DNA from: Cokeromyces recurvatus
Lineage: Eukaryota; Mucoromycota; Mucoromycetes; Mucorales; Mucoraceae
Assembly (NCBI RefSeq): GCF_025118155.1
Contig: NW_026251391.1
Span: 809,501-873,500, forward strand
Direction of reading: 5' to 3'
Length of the DNA stretch: 64,000 nucleotides
Shown: positions 37,247 through 48,756 of the stretch, in pieces
Position numbering within the stretch: position 1 is the stretch's first letter
Layout: every line of letters begins with the position of its first letter
Notes under the pieces: model-generated
What the model saw: the letters and a program-made list of their open reading frames with translations, nothing else
Told to the model about the DNA's origin: nothing
The model's database searches: none
Position numbers and translations under genes: made by a program

Positions 37247-37807
37247 TCTCTTCCTCCTCTTTCAGGCTTTAGTTTTAGAATTTAACATTAAAGAAAAGGC
37301 ACTCTAATATTTGTATATATTATGTCTAATAAATATTCTCAAATCAATATTCCTTTATTTGTCTAAAATTAGATAGAATGTCTCGCCGCCCGCACGTTAT
37401 TTAAAATTTAAAAGTCAGATATTGTCATGTCAAATTAAACGTTGCAGGGACTGTATAACCAAGAATAGCATAAGATTAAAATTTAATCCAATCATATTAT
37501 AACAATTGTATTGTTGTTTGATATATTGTCAAATTAATCTAGCATGCACATAGATAATGTTGTTTAACCCTAATAAAAAGGGTATTCCATGTTTCAAAGC
37601 AACAATTCTATTCTGCTGTAGTGTACGCACTTGATTTTATATATGCTAAATAACAAGGAGTAAAACGAATCTGTAATAAGAGTGAGAAATCTCCTTCCCC
37701 CCCCTAAATAATATTTCCAAAAGTGTATATTATAATAATATATAAAAAAAAGAGTCCAATTCTTTTCTCTTTCTCTCTCACTTGTTATTTTTTTTTTTCT
37801 TTTTTCA
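36499..37807. repeat. Spacer with giant poly(A) and tetranucleotide repeats
   Basis: Contains a poly(A) tract of about 49 bases at 36561-36609 and a (TCTG)n tract at 37210-37242. No ORF of interest. It separates the divergent UBAC2-like and GT15 genes and includes their promoters. Confidence 0.75.
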
Positions 37808-39115
37808 ATGACTTATAAAAATAGACCCATTATAAGAATTCTATTAGTATCATTTATTCTAATAACAAGCATATATACATTCATACAAATCTTCTATTTC
37901 AATCATACAACAAATACTTTAAAACAATCATCATCAAGATTTGAAGATGACTACTTTTATTACAGCAACTCAGTATGGCAGCATACAAACCCTACACATT
38001 TAAATTATCCTCATAATAGATTTAAAGCTGCTTTTTATACATTTGTTAAAAGTGATCGTACTTCACTTACAAAATTACGTTCAACTATTCGTAATTTAGA
38101 AGATCAGTTTAATAAGAAGTATCATTATCCTTACATCATTTTTTCTAATGAAGATTTGAATGAAGAATTTCGAGAATTAACAAGTTCGATAGTGGCTGAT
38201 TCTTCAACTACAATACGTTTTGAGAAAGTGAATGACGATTTATATGGTTATGGACCTAATACGGATTTAAAGAAAGCAGAAAAAGCACGTAATACTTTAA
38301 GTGATATTATGTTTGGTGATAATGAAGATTATCGATTTCAATCAAGATTTATGGCTGGTACCATTTATAGGTAAATGAAAAAAAAAAAAAAAAGTAACAG
38401 AAATGAATACATGCATGTATAGTTTTTTTATTGACTTTTATGAAAAAAAAAAAAAAAAAAAAGACATCCCCTCATGCAAGAATTAGATTATGGTTGGCGA
38501 TTTGAGGCTGGAACTGAATATATTTGCCCTATTAATGAAGATCCATTTCAATTTATGTTTGAAAACAATAAAACAACTTCATTTTCGATGGCTTTATATG
38601 AATATCGAGAAACAGTTCCTACTTTATATCAAACAGTTCTTGATTACGCAAAGGATCATATTCATTGGATCCAACCTTTTGGTGACTCGAATAATCTTTG
38701 GCATTTTATTTTGAATGAAAACAATAAATTCAATTATTGTCACTTTTGGAATAATTTTCAGGTACACATTCGTCATTTATTATTGTTATTATTATTATAT
38801 GTGTATTTAAATGTTGTTGTGTATTAGATTGCAAACCTTCATTTTTATAAAAGTGAAAAGTATCAATCATTTTTCAATTATTTAGATGAAGCAAATGGCA
38901 TTTTTTATGAAAGATGGGGCGACCCAATCATTCAATCTTTAGGAGCTGTTTTATTCTTAAAAAAACAAGATGTTCATTTTTGGGAAAATATAGGATATCG
39001 TGTGTCTGATTTCTTTACTCATTGTCCTTTAGAAAGATCGCTTTATTCGAAATGTACTTGTGTTCCTGAACACAGTTTTGATTATAACGGTTATAGTTGT
39101 TTAAGGTTTTATTAA
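37808..39115 (+). CDS. GT15 alpha-1,2-mannosyltransferase (KRE2/KTR/MNT1 family)
   Basis: Exons are 37808-38370, 38464-38761 and 38828-39115, about 382 residues. It is a type II membrane protein: a short basic cytosolic tail then a transmembrane segment at about residues 10-32 (RILLVSFILITSIYTFIQ). Family landmarks are AAFYTFVKSDR, LRSTIRNLEDQFN, YPYIIFSNEDLNEEF, YGWRFEAGTEYICPI (the WRVEP-type block), and the conserved EANGIFYERWGDPIIQSL followed by FWENIGYRVSDFF. It transfers mannose from GDP-mannose in the Golgi during N- or O-glycan extension of wall and secreted proteins. The final exon ends RFY. It converges with the GT71 gene (27 nt between stops), placing two Golgi mannosyltransferases tail to tail. 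Confidence 0.93.
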
Positions 39116-39142
39116 TAAAAAAAAAAAGGAACTATATACTGA

Positions 39143-40929
39143 TTACGTTCTATTGTTCTTTTTATCTAATTCAATTAATTGTTTCCCATATTCTCTTTCT
39201 TTACTATTTAATTCTTGAATCTTATCCTTATTTTTAATACATGACGTTTCAAATTGCCAATCTTCACCTTGAGCAAAATGAGTAAACTTCAAGTATCTAT
39301 TTTCCCATTTATTTTTATTTCTAAAGACGCCTCCATTCCACCACCAGGGTTGATTTTCTGTGTCCAAGTGAAGCAGATTACCACACACTGTACCTTCTGC
39401 ACCAGCATCACCTAAACCACCAATGACAGCACCCACCGATTTGACAAATGCATAAGGTGACTGAATCATTTCAAATCCAATCCAAAATGTCTATTATTAT
39501 CCATCAAATAAATTATTACTTGATACAACACAATACAATTTTTTTTTACCTCTTTATCTCCATGAACATGCTGATAGGAGACATGGTCCCTTTCATTTTT
39601 ATCATTCATTTTACAAGTAGCTAATAATCCAAATAAAGCCTTTCGTTTGTTTATCACGACAATTCCAGATTCTTGTTCATGAGCAGAGGTTGTCTTCCAC
39701 CATCTCGATTGCTCCACAAAGGAACTATAAGTAGGTAAGAAAGATCGAAGCCAGATACGACCTTGTTGAAAGTCATTAAATAAAGTACGATCAAAGAAGA
39801 ATAAAGCCCCCGTAGCCTCATAACCTTTGTCTTCAAAGAATGTTTCTGGCTTTTTAAACATAAAGACATCAGCATCCATGATCAAGACTTCTTCAAAACT
39901 ACTAGCTAAGATGGCATAAGGTTTAATTTCCCATCCATTAAATTGAGTATATTTATTATTAATTCGCTTTGAGATATTGATGGTGGTTACATTAGGGAAG
40001 GATTCAAAGAAGGCTCTATTTTCTTTAGATAGATCTGATTCATCAATATAAAATAGTTCAATAGGCATATCTGACTTGAGAATATTTCGAATAGCTGGAA
40101 TTGAAACACGAGCGTGTCGAAGATGGTCATCGCTTACACACATGACAATACCTCGACTATTTCTATTAGACGGTTTATTCATCTCAAACACATTCTTCCA
40201 ATAAGGTCGGATCCAGGGGAAAAGGATTTGTTCTAATCGATTATATAATTGCCATGTTTCCTTATATCTTTCACTAACAACATCTATTCCGTCTTCAGCA
40301 ATTAAAGGATCCAAGTATTCAAAGAGTGCTTTAAAGGTACGTTCCTGAGTTGTAAGTGTTTTAAAATTTGGTATAATTTCTGGAATCGTTAATAAGTCTG
40401 ACTTTATATTCTGTCCAATAGGTGACTTTAAGAATTGAAGTGTGTCCTCTGTAAATTATAATCATGGTTATCACATTTTTCCTTTTTTTTTATCCAAATT
40501 TAAATGTATTACCTGTCCAAGGCTCTAAAGTAGATGGTACAGCAATATAATACTTGTCAAGTAATTCTTGATTTACAGTGTCATCAAGTGTCAATTCTAG
40601 AAAATAAAAAAATAAAAAAAAAATTTTTTTTCTTTAAAAAAACAAAACAAAAATACGAATAAAATTTATACTATTCTTATTTTACTTGGCTCTAAAACAG
40701 ATCGATTATCTAAAATCCTTTGCAATCTTTCTCTTTTTAACTCCATTAATAATTTCTCTTCTTGCTCTTTTTCTTTCTGAAGTGCTATTCTTGCTTCTTC
40801 TAGTTCTCGTTCTTTTTGAATTGCATTTTGTTGTTGAATATCTAATAAATAATGAAATAAAAAGAAAAAGCAAAATATAGCAAGAACAATGAATAATAAC
40901 CGAATAATCCGAACACGATTTGTTTGCAT
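39143..40929 (-). CDS. GT71 alpha-mannosyltransferase (MNN1-like)
   Basis: Four exons are read: 40929-40686, 40596-40513, 40448-39550 and 39490-39143, about 524 residues. Donor GTAAAA at 40685 was chosen over a later GTATAA because only the former keeps frame. It is a type II membrane protein: transmembrane segment IIRLLFIVLAIFCFFFLFHYLL, then a charged coiled stem (QKERELEEARIALQKEKEQE). The catalytic region has GIVMCVSDDHLRHARVSIPA, FYIDESDL, the metal-binding DXD in LIMDADVFMF (about residue 270), ESGIVVINKRKA and late WWWNGGVFRNK. MNN1-family enzymes add alpha-1,3 (or related) mannose to glycans in the Golgi. Here it presumably cooperates with the adjacent GT15 enzyme in wall glycoprotein synthesis (inference from position). 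Confidence 0.9.
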
Positions 40930-42252
40930 TTATCTACTATATAAAATATGTATATATATATAAAAGAGAGAGAGTGTGTGTGTGAGTGAAAGAGAAAGAG
41001 AAAGAGAAAGAGAGAAAAAAGTACCGAAAAGGAAATTTATAATCAGCATTTAATAATAAGCTTATTTTTTGTAGTGGCAATAGTGTGTCACTTGTAATGT
41101 TATTTCTTGATTTATGTTATCAAGCACTCAAAACAAAACAATAAACAACATATAGAATACTTTCATATTATATCCATTTTTCAATACTTGAATGATAATA
41201 TCACATACACGCATAATAGAAGAAAGAGTATGAGGAATACGATAGACTCTAAAATAATCATTTCTTTTTTATTGCCACGTTATTTACTGTTTTTCTTTGA
41301 AATAAGTGATTGAAATGAAACAATTTATATAATACACGTTTTAGATACGATGCAAGAAAAAAAAATAAAATAAAATAATTACTACTTAAAGTACTAAGGA
41401 CTGCTTTGTAATAAAAATCAATTTTATCCTACTGTCAATTTAAAACAAGTAGCACTTGGCTGACATGCCTATCAAGAAAGAAATATTATCTTTACCAACT
41501 ATTATCAATCTTAAATCTTTGTTTCGAGTAAAAAAAGTAACAGCAGATAAAAATTCTTTTGTTTTTTATTTTCTTTCTTTTTTTTTGTTTTTTTAGTTTC
41601 TTTCTTTCTTTCTTTATTTATTTATTTAAAATGACTAACGTTAACCGAACAAATACAATTAGAATCAATAGAAAGATGATAATGCATCTTCTCTTCCTTT
41701 ATGGGAATCTTCTTGCTTGTGATATTCACAATTTTTACAATTTTGACGGGATATGAAACCTTCCGAAAATAAATCATATGTGGTGTTTTACTGTCTTTTG
41801 ATTCCACACCTTTGAAGCCATAACAAATCAACAATTACATCTTATTGGAAATAGTCATCTATCGCTATTCCATAGAACAAAAGCTATTTAATAGGGAGGA
41901 AGTTTTTTTTTTTCTTTTATTAACAAAACAAAAATAGGTTCAGTCATATTATTATTATTATCATTATCAGTGCTAATTAAATTTAGTAAGTTTATCATAT
42001 GCCTTCTCGCATGATAAAAGTCCTTTATTAAGTTCAATAAGTCTATCATATGTCTTCTGCCATAAATGGAGCCAATTTAATAGAATAATCATGGTTCTTA
42101 TCTTGTTACAGAATAAACCTTTGTATCTCGTCGTTATTTAAAAATAACTCGCCCTCTTTATTATTATATGCATATAATCTTTTACTTGTTGTTTAGATCA
42201 CTGTAAGCTTGAGACAATGGTGAACTGTTTTATCAGTTTGTATATAAGTATG

Positions 42253-42301
<49 letters not shown>

Positions 42302-42424
42302 ATGTTGACTAAACTATCTACGTTATCTTAGAGTAATTGTCGTTTTATATAGTAAACAGTATTCTCATCTCTCTTCTTTTCTTTCCAATATGTTACTTTC
42401 AAGCATATTGATTATATAATTTAT
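40930..42424. other. Gene-free spacer with a short imperfect duplication and a (TA)n tract
   Basis: No supported gene. A GA-rich run at 40967-41017 lies next to the GT71 start. A 21-base unit at 41987-42007 recurs at 42038-42058 with two mismatches. A (TA)n tract lies at 42256-42297. Confidence 0.6.
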
Positions 42425-43820
42425 TTAATATAAATAAAGTTCAATTTCTTCATCATTCATATCTTGTTCATCTACTTCTTTTCTGTCTAAATTAGCTTGT
42501 GCAAAACAATAGACATCTCCATAGTCCTCGCGGAATTGAAGAGAATTAGCCATACTTCGAATATATCCTGGTGTCCAATTCAGGATATCTTGGTCTTTAA
42601 ACCCATAACTCTTTAATTTATATAGTGCAAATTTTGTAGGGTCCTTCTTGCTGTCGGGTCGTGTCCGGTTTTCAATATGTTCTTGAACTAGCCTGAGATC
42701 ATTTTCTATTTGCTCATGTAACTCCTTACTTTTCCTAAATACGCCAATCGTATACTGTTCGGGTCTTAACGTCATCATCGGTGGCTCCTCCTTATCCTGT
42801 TGGCCAAAGGTCTCTAGGATGTCACTTAAATAATAATGTACATACTTTCTTGAAGCTCCCTTTATCCATCCAATATTCTTTGCACATGCAAATAAAAAAT
42901 CAACATATTCAGCGTATCGTGACAGGAATGAAGCCAATCCTGAAAAACACAAGGGAAGAAAGTCGGCCAGGCGCAGATGGTGTGTACATGATATCCTTCC
43001 ACGTTTACGACCCGCTATCCCTAGCTCAACAAAGAGACATAAGCCAGAAAGGATGGCGGTTACGGTGATCGTCGGTCGCGCCTTTTGTGCTAGGTTTAGA
43101 CCATATAATTCGCCTAGCTCTATCAATGCCTTTGTCTTTTCTGCAAGTTGTTCGATTGTAAAGAACGGCTTCTTCTGCTTCTCCTTCTTTCCTACACGAC
43201 TCACCCTATTCAATTGATTTATAATCGCTGTATAGACACGATCTATGAAATAATCAACTTGTTCTGATGTCCTTTTCCAAATATGAACTTGAGAAGGCTG
43301 TCGTTTTGTAATCGTAAAATACGCCTTTCTAACTTGAATTATATCAAGTGGTAACGTAAAGTTTTCTATAAAATCGTTCAAATCCCATTCAGGTTTCCAT
43401 TTACGACTTACTAAAAACGCAACGCAGATGGCTACCTCTGGTACATATCTATTACTAAATTCAGAAACATTTTCCTTTATAATCTGTTTCCCACTTGTAA
43501 TAAGATCTTGTGGGAATTCAAAATAAGCTGCGGTTACTCTAAATTGATTTACAAATTCTGTTTCTCTTTTATTCGTCTATATATATATATATAGATATAT
43601 ATATAAAGAATATAAGCATGTGAGAGAGATGTAATATTTATCATGATACGATTACCTTTTCAGCAGCTTCAGCAATGGACAATGGAATAACATCATCTGG
43701 ACATGTAGATTCTGTACTAAGAATGTTTTGCTCATGAACTAGACCACATTGAGAACAACAAACGGAACTATCAATGTCATTAATGATTTGTTTATCACTG
43801 CCACAATTTGGACATTGCAT
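42425..43820 (-). CDS. TFIIB-family factor, BRF2-like
   Basis: Exons are 43820-43656 and 43576-42425, about 438 residues. The N-terminus is a TFIIB-type zinc ribbon (CPNCGSDKQI then VCCSQCGLVHEQ). Two cyclin-like repeats follow: the first around FRVTAAYFEFPQDL to EVAICVAFLVSRKW, the second around QKARPTITVTAILSGLCLF, with an HTH-like segment KNIGWIKGASRKYVHYYLSD. The acidic C-terminus reads DMNDEEIELYLY. Overall length and divergence argue against canonical TFIIB; the layout is closer to BRF-type RNA polymerase III initiation factors, particularly BRF2. The exact member is uncertain. The gene would recruit polymerase to promoters in the nucleus. Confidence 0.7.
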
Positions 43821-45195
43821 GATTTTATTTCAAGAATCGTATAGTTGTCTCAATTGTGTATTACATAAAATTAATTTTGCTGCCAAATAATAAAATAAAG
43901 GAGGACAATAAAATTTCTCCTACTTTTTTTAAAAAAAAAGAAAAAAAAAAAAAAGAAAAAACTACTTTTTAGAACAACCAATCAAATTGTGAATAATGAG
44001 GCGTAACGAATTTGGAAATAAGCTTCATTTAGTTTATATTCAACACAGAAATACTTTAGGCGATAAAGATCAGTATAAAAAAAAAATAAGGCTTAATATA
44101 TTATATGTATTCAAACTTCTTTACTTTCTTTATAATAAATGTATATTTTAAAGATTGCTATGAAAATAGAGACGTAGGTCAAAAAAGGATACTCCTCATG
44201 TATTTACATTGGTTCTATCACCCTTCTCACTTGACTGCAGATTTAGAAAAGTACGATCACAAATATCCCTTCTATACTGTTACTTGGCCCTAAAGATGAC
44301 ATTTGCTAATCTCAATAGAACTAATGGTCATATTGTACATACCCGGTAACAGATAAAGTATTGTATGATGATTCATATATCTGTTTATAGATCCAGCTTT
44401 GGATTTGGTCAAAAACAAAACCAAAAAAAAAAAAAATGTGTGTATATGCTTTTTATGATATACAACTATAAACATATATAAGGGAAGGTTTAATAAAACA
44501 CATAGATTGTTATTACTTTCTTTAGTATTTAATAATTAAGCTTGTTGTGTGTGCGTTTTATATACATGTTTATACCGAGGAATAGACTTCCCGGAATAGA
44601 ATCCTCGGTATCTTTTATATTTGAAAAAACTGTACCTGTATAACCAACATCATTTATGCTGATCATAATAAAAACTTAGTTTGTAACCTTAAAGTTTCAT
44701 GCATTATGATTCAACTATTGAATCATTTTGGTAACAAACGTAGTAGCATACAAATGACATGTATAGAGGAAGTAGGCATCTATTTTTTTTTTCTCTCTTT
44801 TTACTATGATGAATAGAAGAACGATATAACTTCCTTTAAAGAAATTTAATTAGTTTTATTGCATGATAATTATTACATCCCTAAACTGTTCTTTCTTAAC
44901 AAAATGAGAGAAATATTATAAAAGTTTTAATCCATAATTGTCGTGAAACTCATTTAATATGAGGTTCATTATATCATTACCATAATTAGTCAATGAAAAT
45001 GTATCCAGACGGAGCGTACCTTACCAAAAAAAAAAAAACTCTAGAATATGCATTCAAGTCACATGATTTAACCAATCAGATAGTATTAAAAAATTTCATT
45101 CTTTTTTTTTTTTTTTTTTTTCTTCAATTTAAACACATAGAAGAGTTTTCTCCATCAATTAAATTACCAAGAAAAAAAAAACACTCACATTCAAA
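43821..45195. other. Spacer with a perfect inverted repeat
   Basis: The AT-rich intergenic region upstream of KIN17 has no convincing gene. A plus-strand ORF at 44105-44293 is short and unrecognised. There is poly(A) at 43929-43956 (interrupted) and poly(T) at 45103-45121. The inverted repeat at 44572-44611 is listed separately. Confidence 0.55.
44572..44611. repeat. Perfect 10-bp inverted repeat (hairpin)
   Basis: ATACCGAGGA at 44572-44581 pairs perfectly with TCCTCGGTAT at 44602-44611. The 20-base loop contains TTCCCGGAA, itself a short dyad. It is GC-rich against an AT-rich background. It could be an operator-like site, a transposon footprint or an RNA hairpin. Confidence 0.85.
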
Positions 45196-46228
45196 ATGGC
45201 GAAAGCAGAATTTATGTCACCTAAAGATATTGCTAACCGTATGAAGGTAATAATAATAATAAAACTTTAATAATTAGTTGTATTGTGTAGAAAGAGATTT
45301 AACTTGTATCTATTTCTTTATTATATAGGCAAAAGGTCTTCAAAAGTTAAAATTTTATTGTCAAGCTTGTCAACGTCAAATGCGGGATGAAAATGGCTTT
45401 AAATGTCATATTATGTCTGAATCACATCAACGTCAAATGCTATTAGTGGCAGATAATCCAGGAAAATACGTTTACAATTATTCTCAAGAATTTAAAAAAG
45501 AATTCTTAAACTTATTATCTCGTCGACATGGTACAAAGCGAGTGTTAGCGAATAGAGTATATCAAGAATACATTGCAGATAAGAATCATATTCACATGAA
45601 TGCTACAAGATGGACCACATTAACTGGATTCTGTCATCAAATGGGCAAGGAAGGTATTCTTCGTGTAGATGAAACAGAACGAGGTCTGCATATTGCTTGG
45701 GTGGATAATAGCCCTAAAGCACTTGCTAAACAGGTAAATAGACATTCCATATCATATGAAATAAATCCATTCATAATTAAAATATAAGGCTAAAGGTAAA
45801 TTCTCTAATAGGCTGCTATTCAAAAGATGGAGAGAGCTAGAAAAGACGACGAAGAAAGAGATTTACAATTGTTAAAAGAGCAGATTGAGAAGGCATCTAA
45901 AGTAGCAGAAGAAAAGGGCATGAATACAACTGAGCCAGCACCAACTGAGTTAAAACGAGAAGGAGAGCAACCTATTAAACTCAACTTATCATTAAAGCCA
46001 ACTGCAGTAACTACAGAAGCGCCTATTTCTACAGGTTCTAAAATGATGTTAGGTGGCATGAAGAAAAGAACTGGATTATCAGCTCTAGCCAAGAGATCTT
46101 CTACTTCTTCTTCAAATAATAATAACAATCACACGAGTATGAAAGTAGGTGGTATGATGACAATGACAAAACGTAAAGCATCACCTAGTAAAGATGAAGA
46201 GACAGATAATAAAAAAATGAAATCATAA
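45196..46228 (+). CDS. KIN17 DNA/RNA-binding protein
   Basis: Exons are 45196-45246, 45329-45733 and 45812-46228, about 290 residues, all phase 0. The start MAKAEFMSPKDIANRMK is typical. A C2H2-type zinc finger (FYCQACQRQM to CHIMSESH) lies at about residues 24-51. The conserved KIN17 winged-helix domain follows, with QEFKKEFLNLLSRRHGTKRV, ANRVYQEYIADKNHIHMNAT, TTLTGFCHQMGKEG and WVDNSPK. A charged coiled helix (MERARKDDEERDLQLLKEQ) and a Lys/Ser-rich tail with NLS-like basic patches complete it. It is shorter than animal KIN17, lacking the C-terminal SH3-like tandem. It acts in the nucleus in replication, repair and pre-mRNA processing. Confidence 0.95.
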
Positions 46229-46474
46229 ATGGCTAGATATTTTTACATTTTATTTCTATTTCTATTTACAATGAGTTGAAACAATAATAATGAACTTGTT
46301 TAATAAGAGAAAACCTTAAACGTGTGGCCGATGTAAATGACTGTTTCTTTGTTATACAATGCAATTATTTTTCATCTGCAGATATAATCATATTAGCCTA
46401 AAACGCCTATTTTTCATTTTCATTCAATAACCTTTCTTTCACTCTTTCTTTCTCTCTCTTCTTTATATATACGT

Positions 46475-47152
46475 ATGGTAAATCCATTTCGAAAAAGTTT
46501 TAATTTTAGTCATACTACTAGCAATGACGACACTTGTAAGAGAAGCAAAAGACATTCTTTAAGAGTGATTACTAGTAAAATGGATGATATAGTAGTAGAT
46601 ACGATGATGACTAAGGATTATACATCAGCACAGTCTCCTCTTCTTATAGCCAACAGCTATAGTTCACCAGCATCCAGAATGCGTCAACGATTATCCTCAT
46701 TTTTCCGTATATCATCTTCTCCTACAGCTTCAATAATCACAAAGGAAGCCCATGAAAACATGAGACATGATGTGATGATAAAGAAACCATACTCTTTATC
46801 TCTCGAGTCTGATCACCAACAACAATATGATTTAGTTATGACTTCAACACCTTTGTTAGTAGATGATAGCCATTCAATAATAACAACGAGTAGCGACATA
46901 ACAGATCCTGCGCCGCCAGCTTCCCCTATGACTATGACTACTGAAGTACGATTTCAAGAAGAATGTCAACGTCTGAGTCTACCTTCCTGTTGTACATCTT
47001 TTTTAGCATATCAAGTACAACACATCCTGGGATCAACTTTAGATGAAGTGGATGAGGAAATTGATAAAGATTGGGAATGCAGTCGAAATAAATTAAAACT
47101 ATCTTTAACTTTATTAAATAACACACACATGAGCAAATTCATATATAAATAA
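46475..47152 (+). CDS. Hypothetical Ser/Thr-rich protein
   Basis: An intronless 225-residue ORF starts at the ATG at 46475 directly after a TATATATA-type sequence and a CT-rich leader. Basic N-terminus (NPFRKSFNF, CKRSKRHSLRV), Ser/Thr/Pro-rich centre with RMRQRLSSFFRIS, and a more ordered C-terminal block (VRFQEECQRLSLPSCC, FLAYQVQHILGSTLDEVDEEI). I do not recognise it. The RLSSFF and RHSL sites could be kinase targets (inference). The stop is followed by TAAA repeats. Confidence 0.6.
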   Translation: MVNPFRKSFNFSHTTSNDDTCKRSKRHSLRVITSKMDDIVVDTMMTKDYTSAQSPLLIANSYSSPASRMRQRLSSFFRISSSPTASIITKEAHENMRHDVMIKKPYSLSLESDHQQQYDLVMTSTPLLVDDSHSIITTSSDITDPAPPASPMTMTTEVRFQEECQRLSLPSCCTSFLAYQVQHILGSTLDEVDEEIDKDWECSRNKLKLSLTLLNNTHMSKFIYK

Positions 47153-47572
47153 ATAAATAAATAAATAGTGTAGAAAAAGTTCACTTTTTTTTTTTTTTTT
47201 TTTTTTTTTTTCCTGAACCTAGATATTTATGTAACGGTTACACAATCACTTATGTCATGTTATTGGTACACCTTTTTTTTTTCTATGTACGTGCAGCGTA
47301 TTGAAAAAAAAAAAACAGTTATGCTATTGTATACATGAATTCGCTTTATTACGTATTTCATATGTGTAGTGTTTTATAATAGATCCCATATTGAATAGAG
47401 GATATATATATATATAAGTAAAACTAATAGAGTGGAATCATGGAAAAAATAAAAATAAAAAACAAAGTATTATTTTAGATCTATATCTAGAAAGACAAAA
47501 AAAAAAGTTTATACATAGATTAATATAGAATGAATAACTCTTTGCGACTATATACACAGCTTGTAGGTACAT
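47153..47572. other. Convergent intergenic spacer
   Basis: Poly(T) at 47187-47210 and an (AT)n stretch near 47403-47414 lie between convergent genes; no ORF. Confidence 0.6.
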
Positions 47573-48721
47573 TTATAAAGATGCTTGCACATTCTTCTTT
47601 ATAAGATTTAAAGCAGAACCTGCACGAATCCATTGAATTTGGTCTTTGCTCAAAGTATGAACGACATCAATAGAGAACTTGGTTCCATTTGGTTTAGTAA
47701 CTATTAACTTGACAGGAGAACCAGGGGACAAGTGTTTTAAACCTTCTGTCTCAATCACATCCCCTCCATTGATCCTTTCATAATCACTCTCGTTCTTGAA
47801 CGTTAAGGGTATAACACCTTGCTTCTTCAAGTTGGTCTCATGGATACGGGCAAATGAACGTGAAATGATGAGGGGACTACCTAAATAACGAACCTGTAAG
47901 GCAGCATGTTCTCGTGCTGATCCCTCACCATAGTTATGGTCAGCTATCACTGTCCATTCCATCCCTTGTCGCTTATACGATTTTGCTACCTCTGGGATCG
48001 TGCCCTCTCGATCCTCTCTCACGTCCCTCACCAGATTGACTTTGCCGTTATCCGCATTCTGTGCTCCAATTAAGGTATTTTCAGCAATGTTCTGAAGGTG
48101 TCCCTTATACTTAAGCCAAGGTCCAGCAGCAGAGATATGATCGGTCGTACACTTCCCCTTGACTTTAACAAGGACTTGAATATTCTTAAATTCCTCCCCA
48201 TCCCATGGACTGAAGGCCTCTAAGGCTTGAAGACGTGAGGAATGAGGGTCGATCTTGATCTTCACAGATGGGTCAGGGGTAGGCGTAGGTGAAGGCGGTG
48301 TATAGCTGGCGCGTCCTGCATCAAATCCTTGAGAGGGAAGATGATCTCCAGAAGGAGGTTGAAAACGGAATTCTTTGCCATCTTTATCTTTTAAAGTATC
48401 TGTCATCGGATTAAATGATAATTTCCCACTAAATGCCATAGCTGTAACAATCTATTATAAGAAGGATATAGAATGGAAAAAAAAAAAGAGAGAGAGAGAG
48501 AAAGAGAGAGTCAGCCAATATACATACATATTATAAACATATATGCATTTTAAATTACCTCAGGAGAAGCTAAAAAGTTCATGGTTTTAGCATTTCCATC
48601 ATTACGACTACGGAAATTACGATTAAAAGAAGTTAGAATAGCATTTTCTTCTCCTTTCTTTTCAGTACGTTTCCACTATGTATATACATGAAATAAAGAG
48701 TTAAATTCTATATGCTCTATT

Positions 48722-48756
<35 letters not shown>

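Noticed and set aside
44105..44293. Plus-strand 62-codon ORF with a protein-like middle
   Set aside because: Short, no family recognised, no start context or partner exon; kept only as a possible relic.
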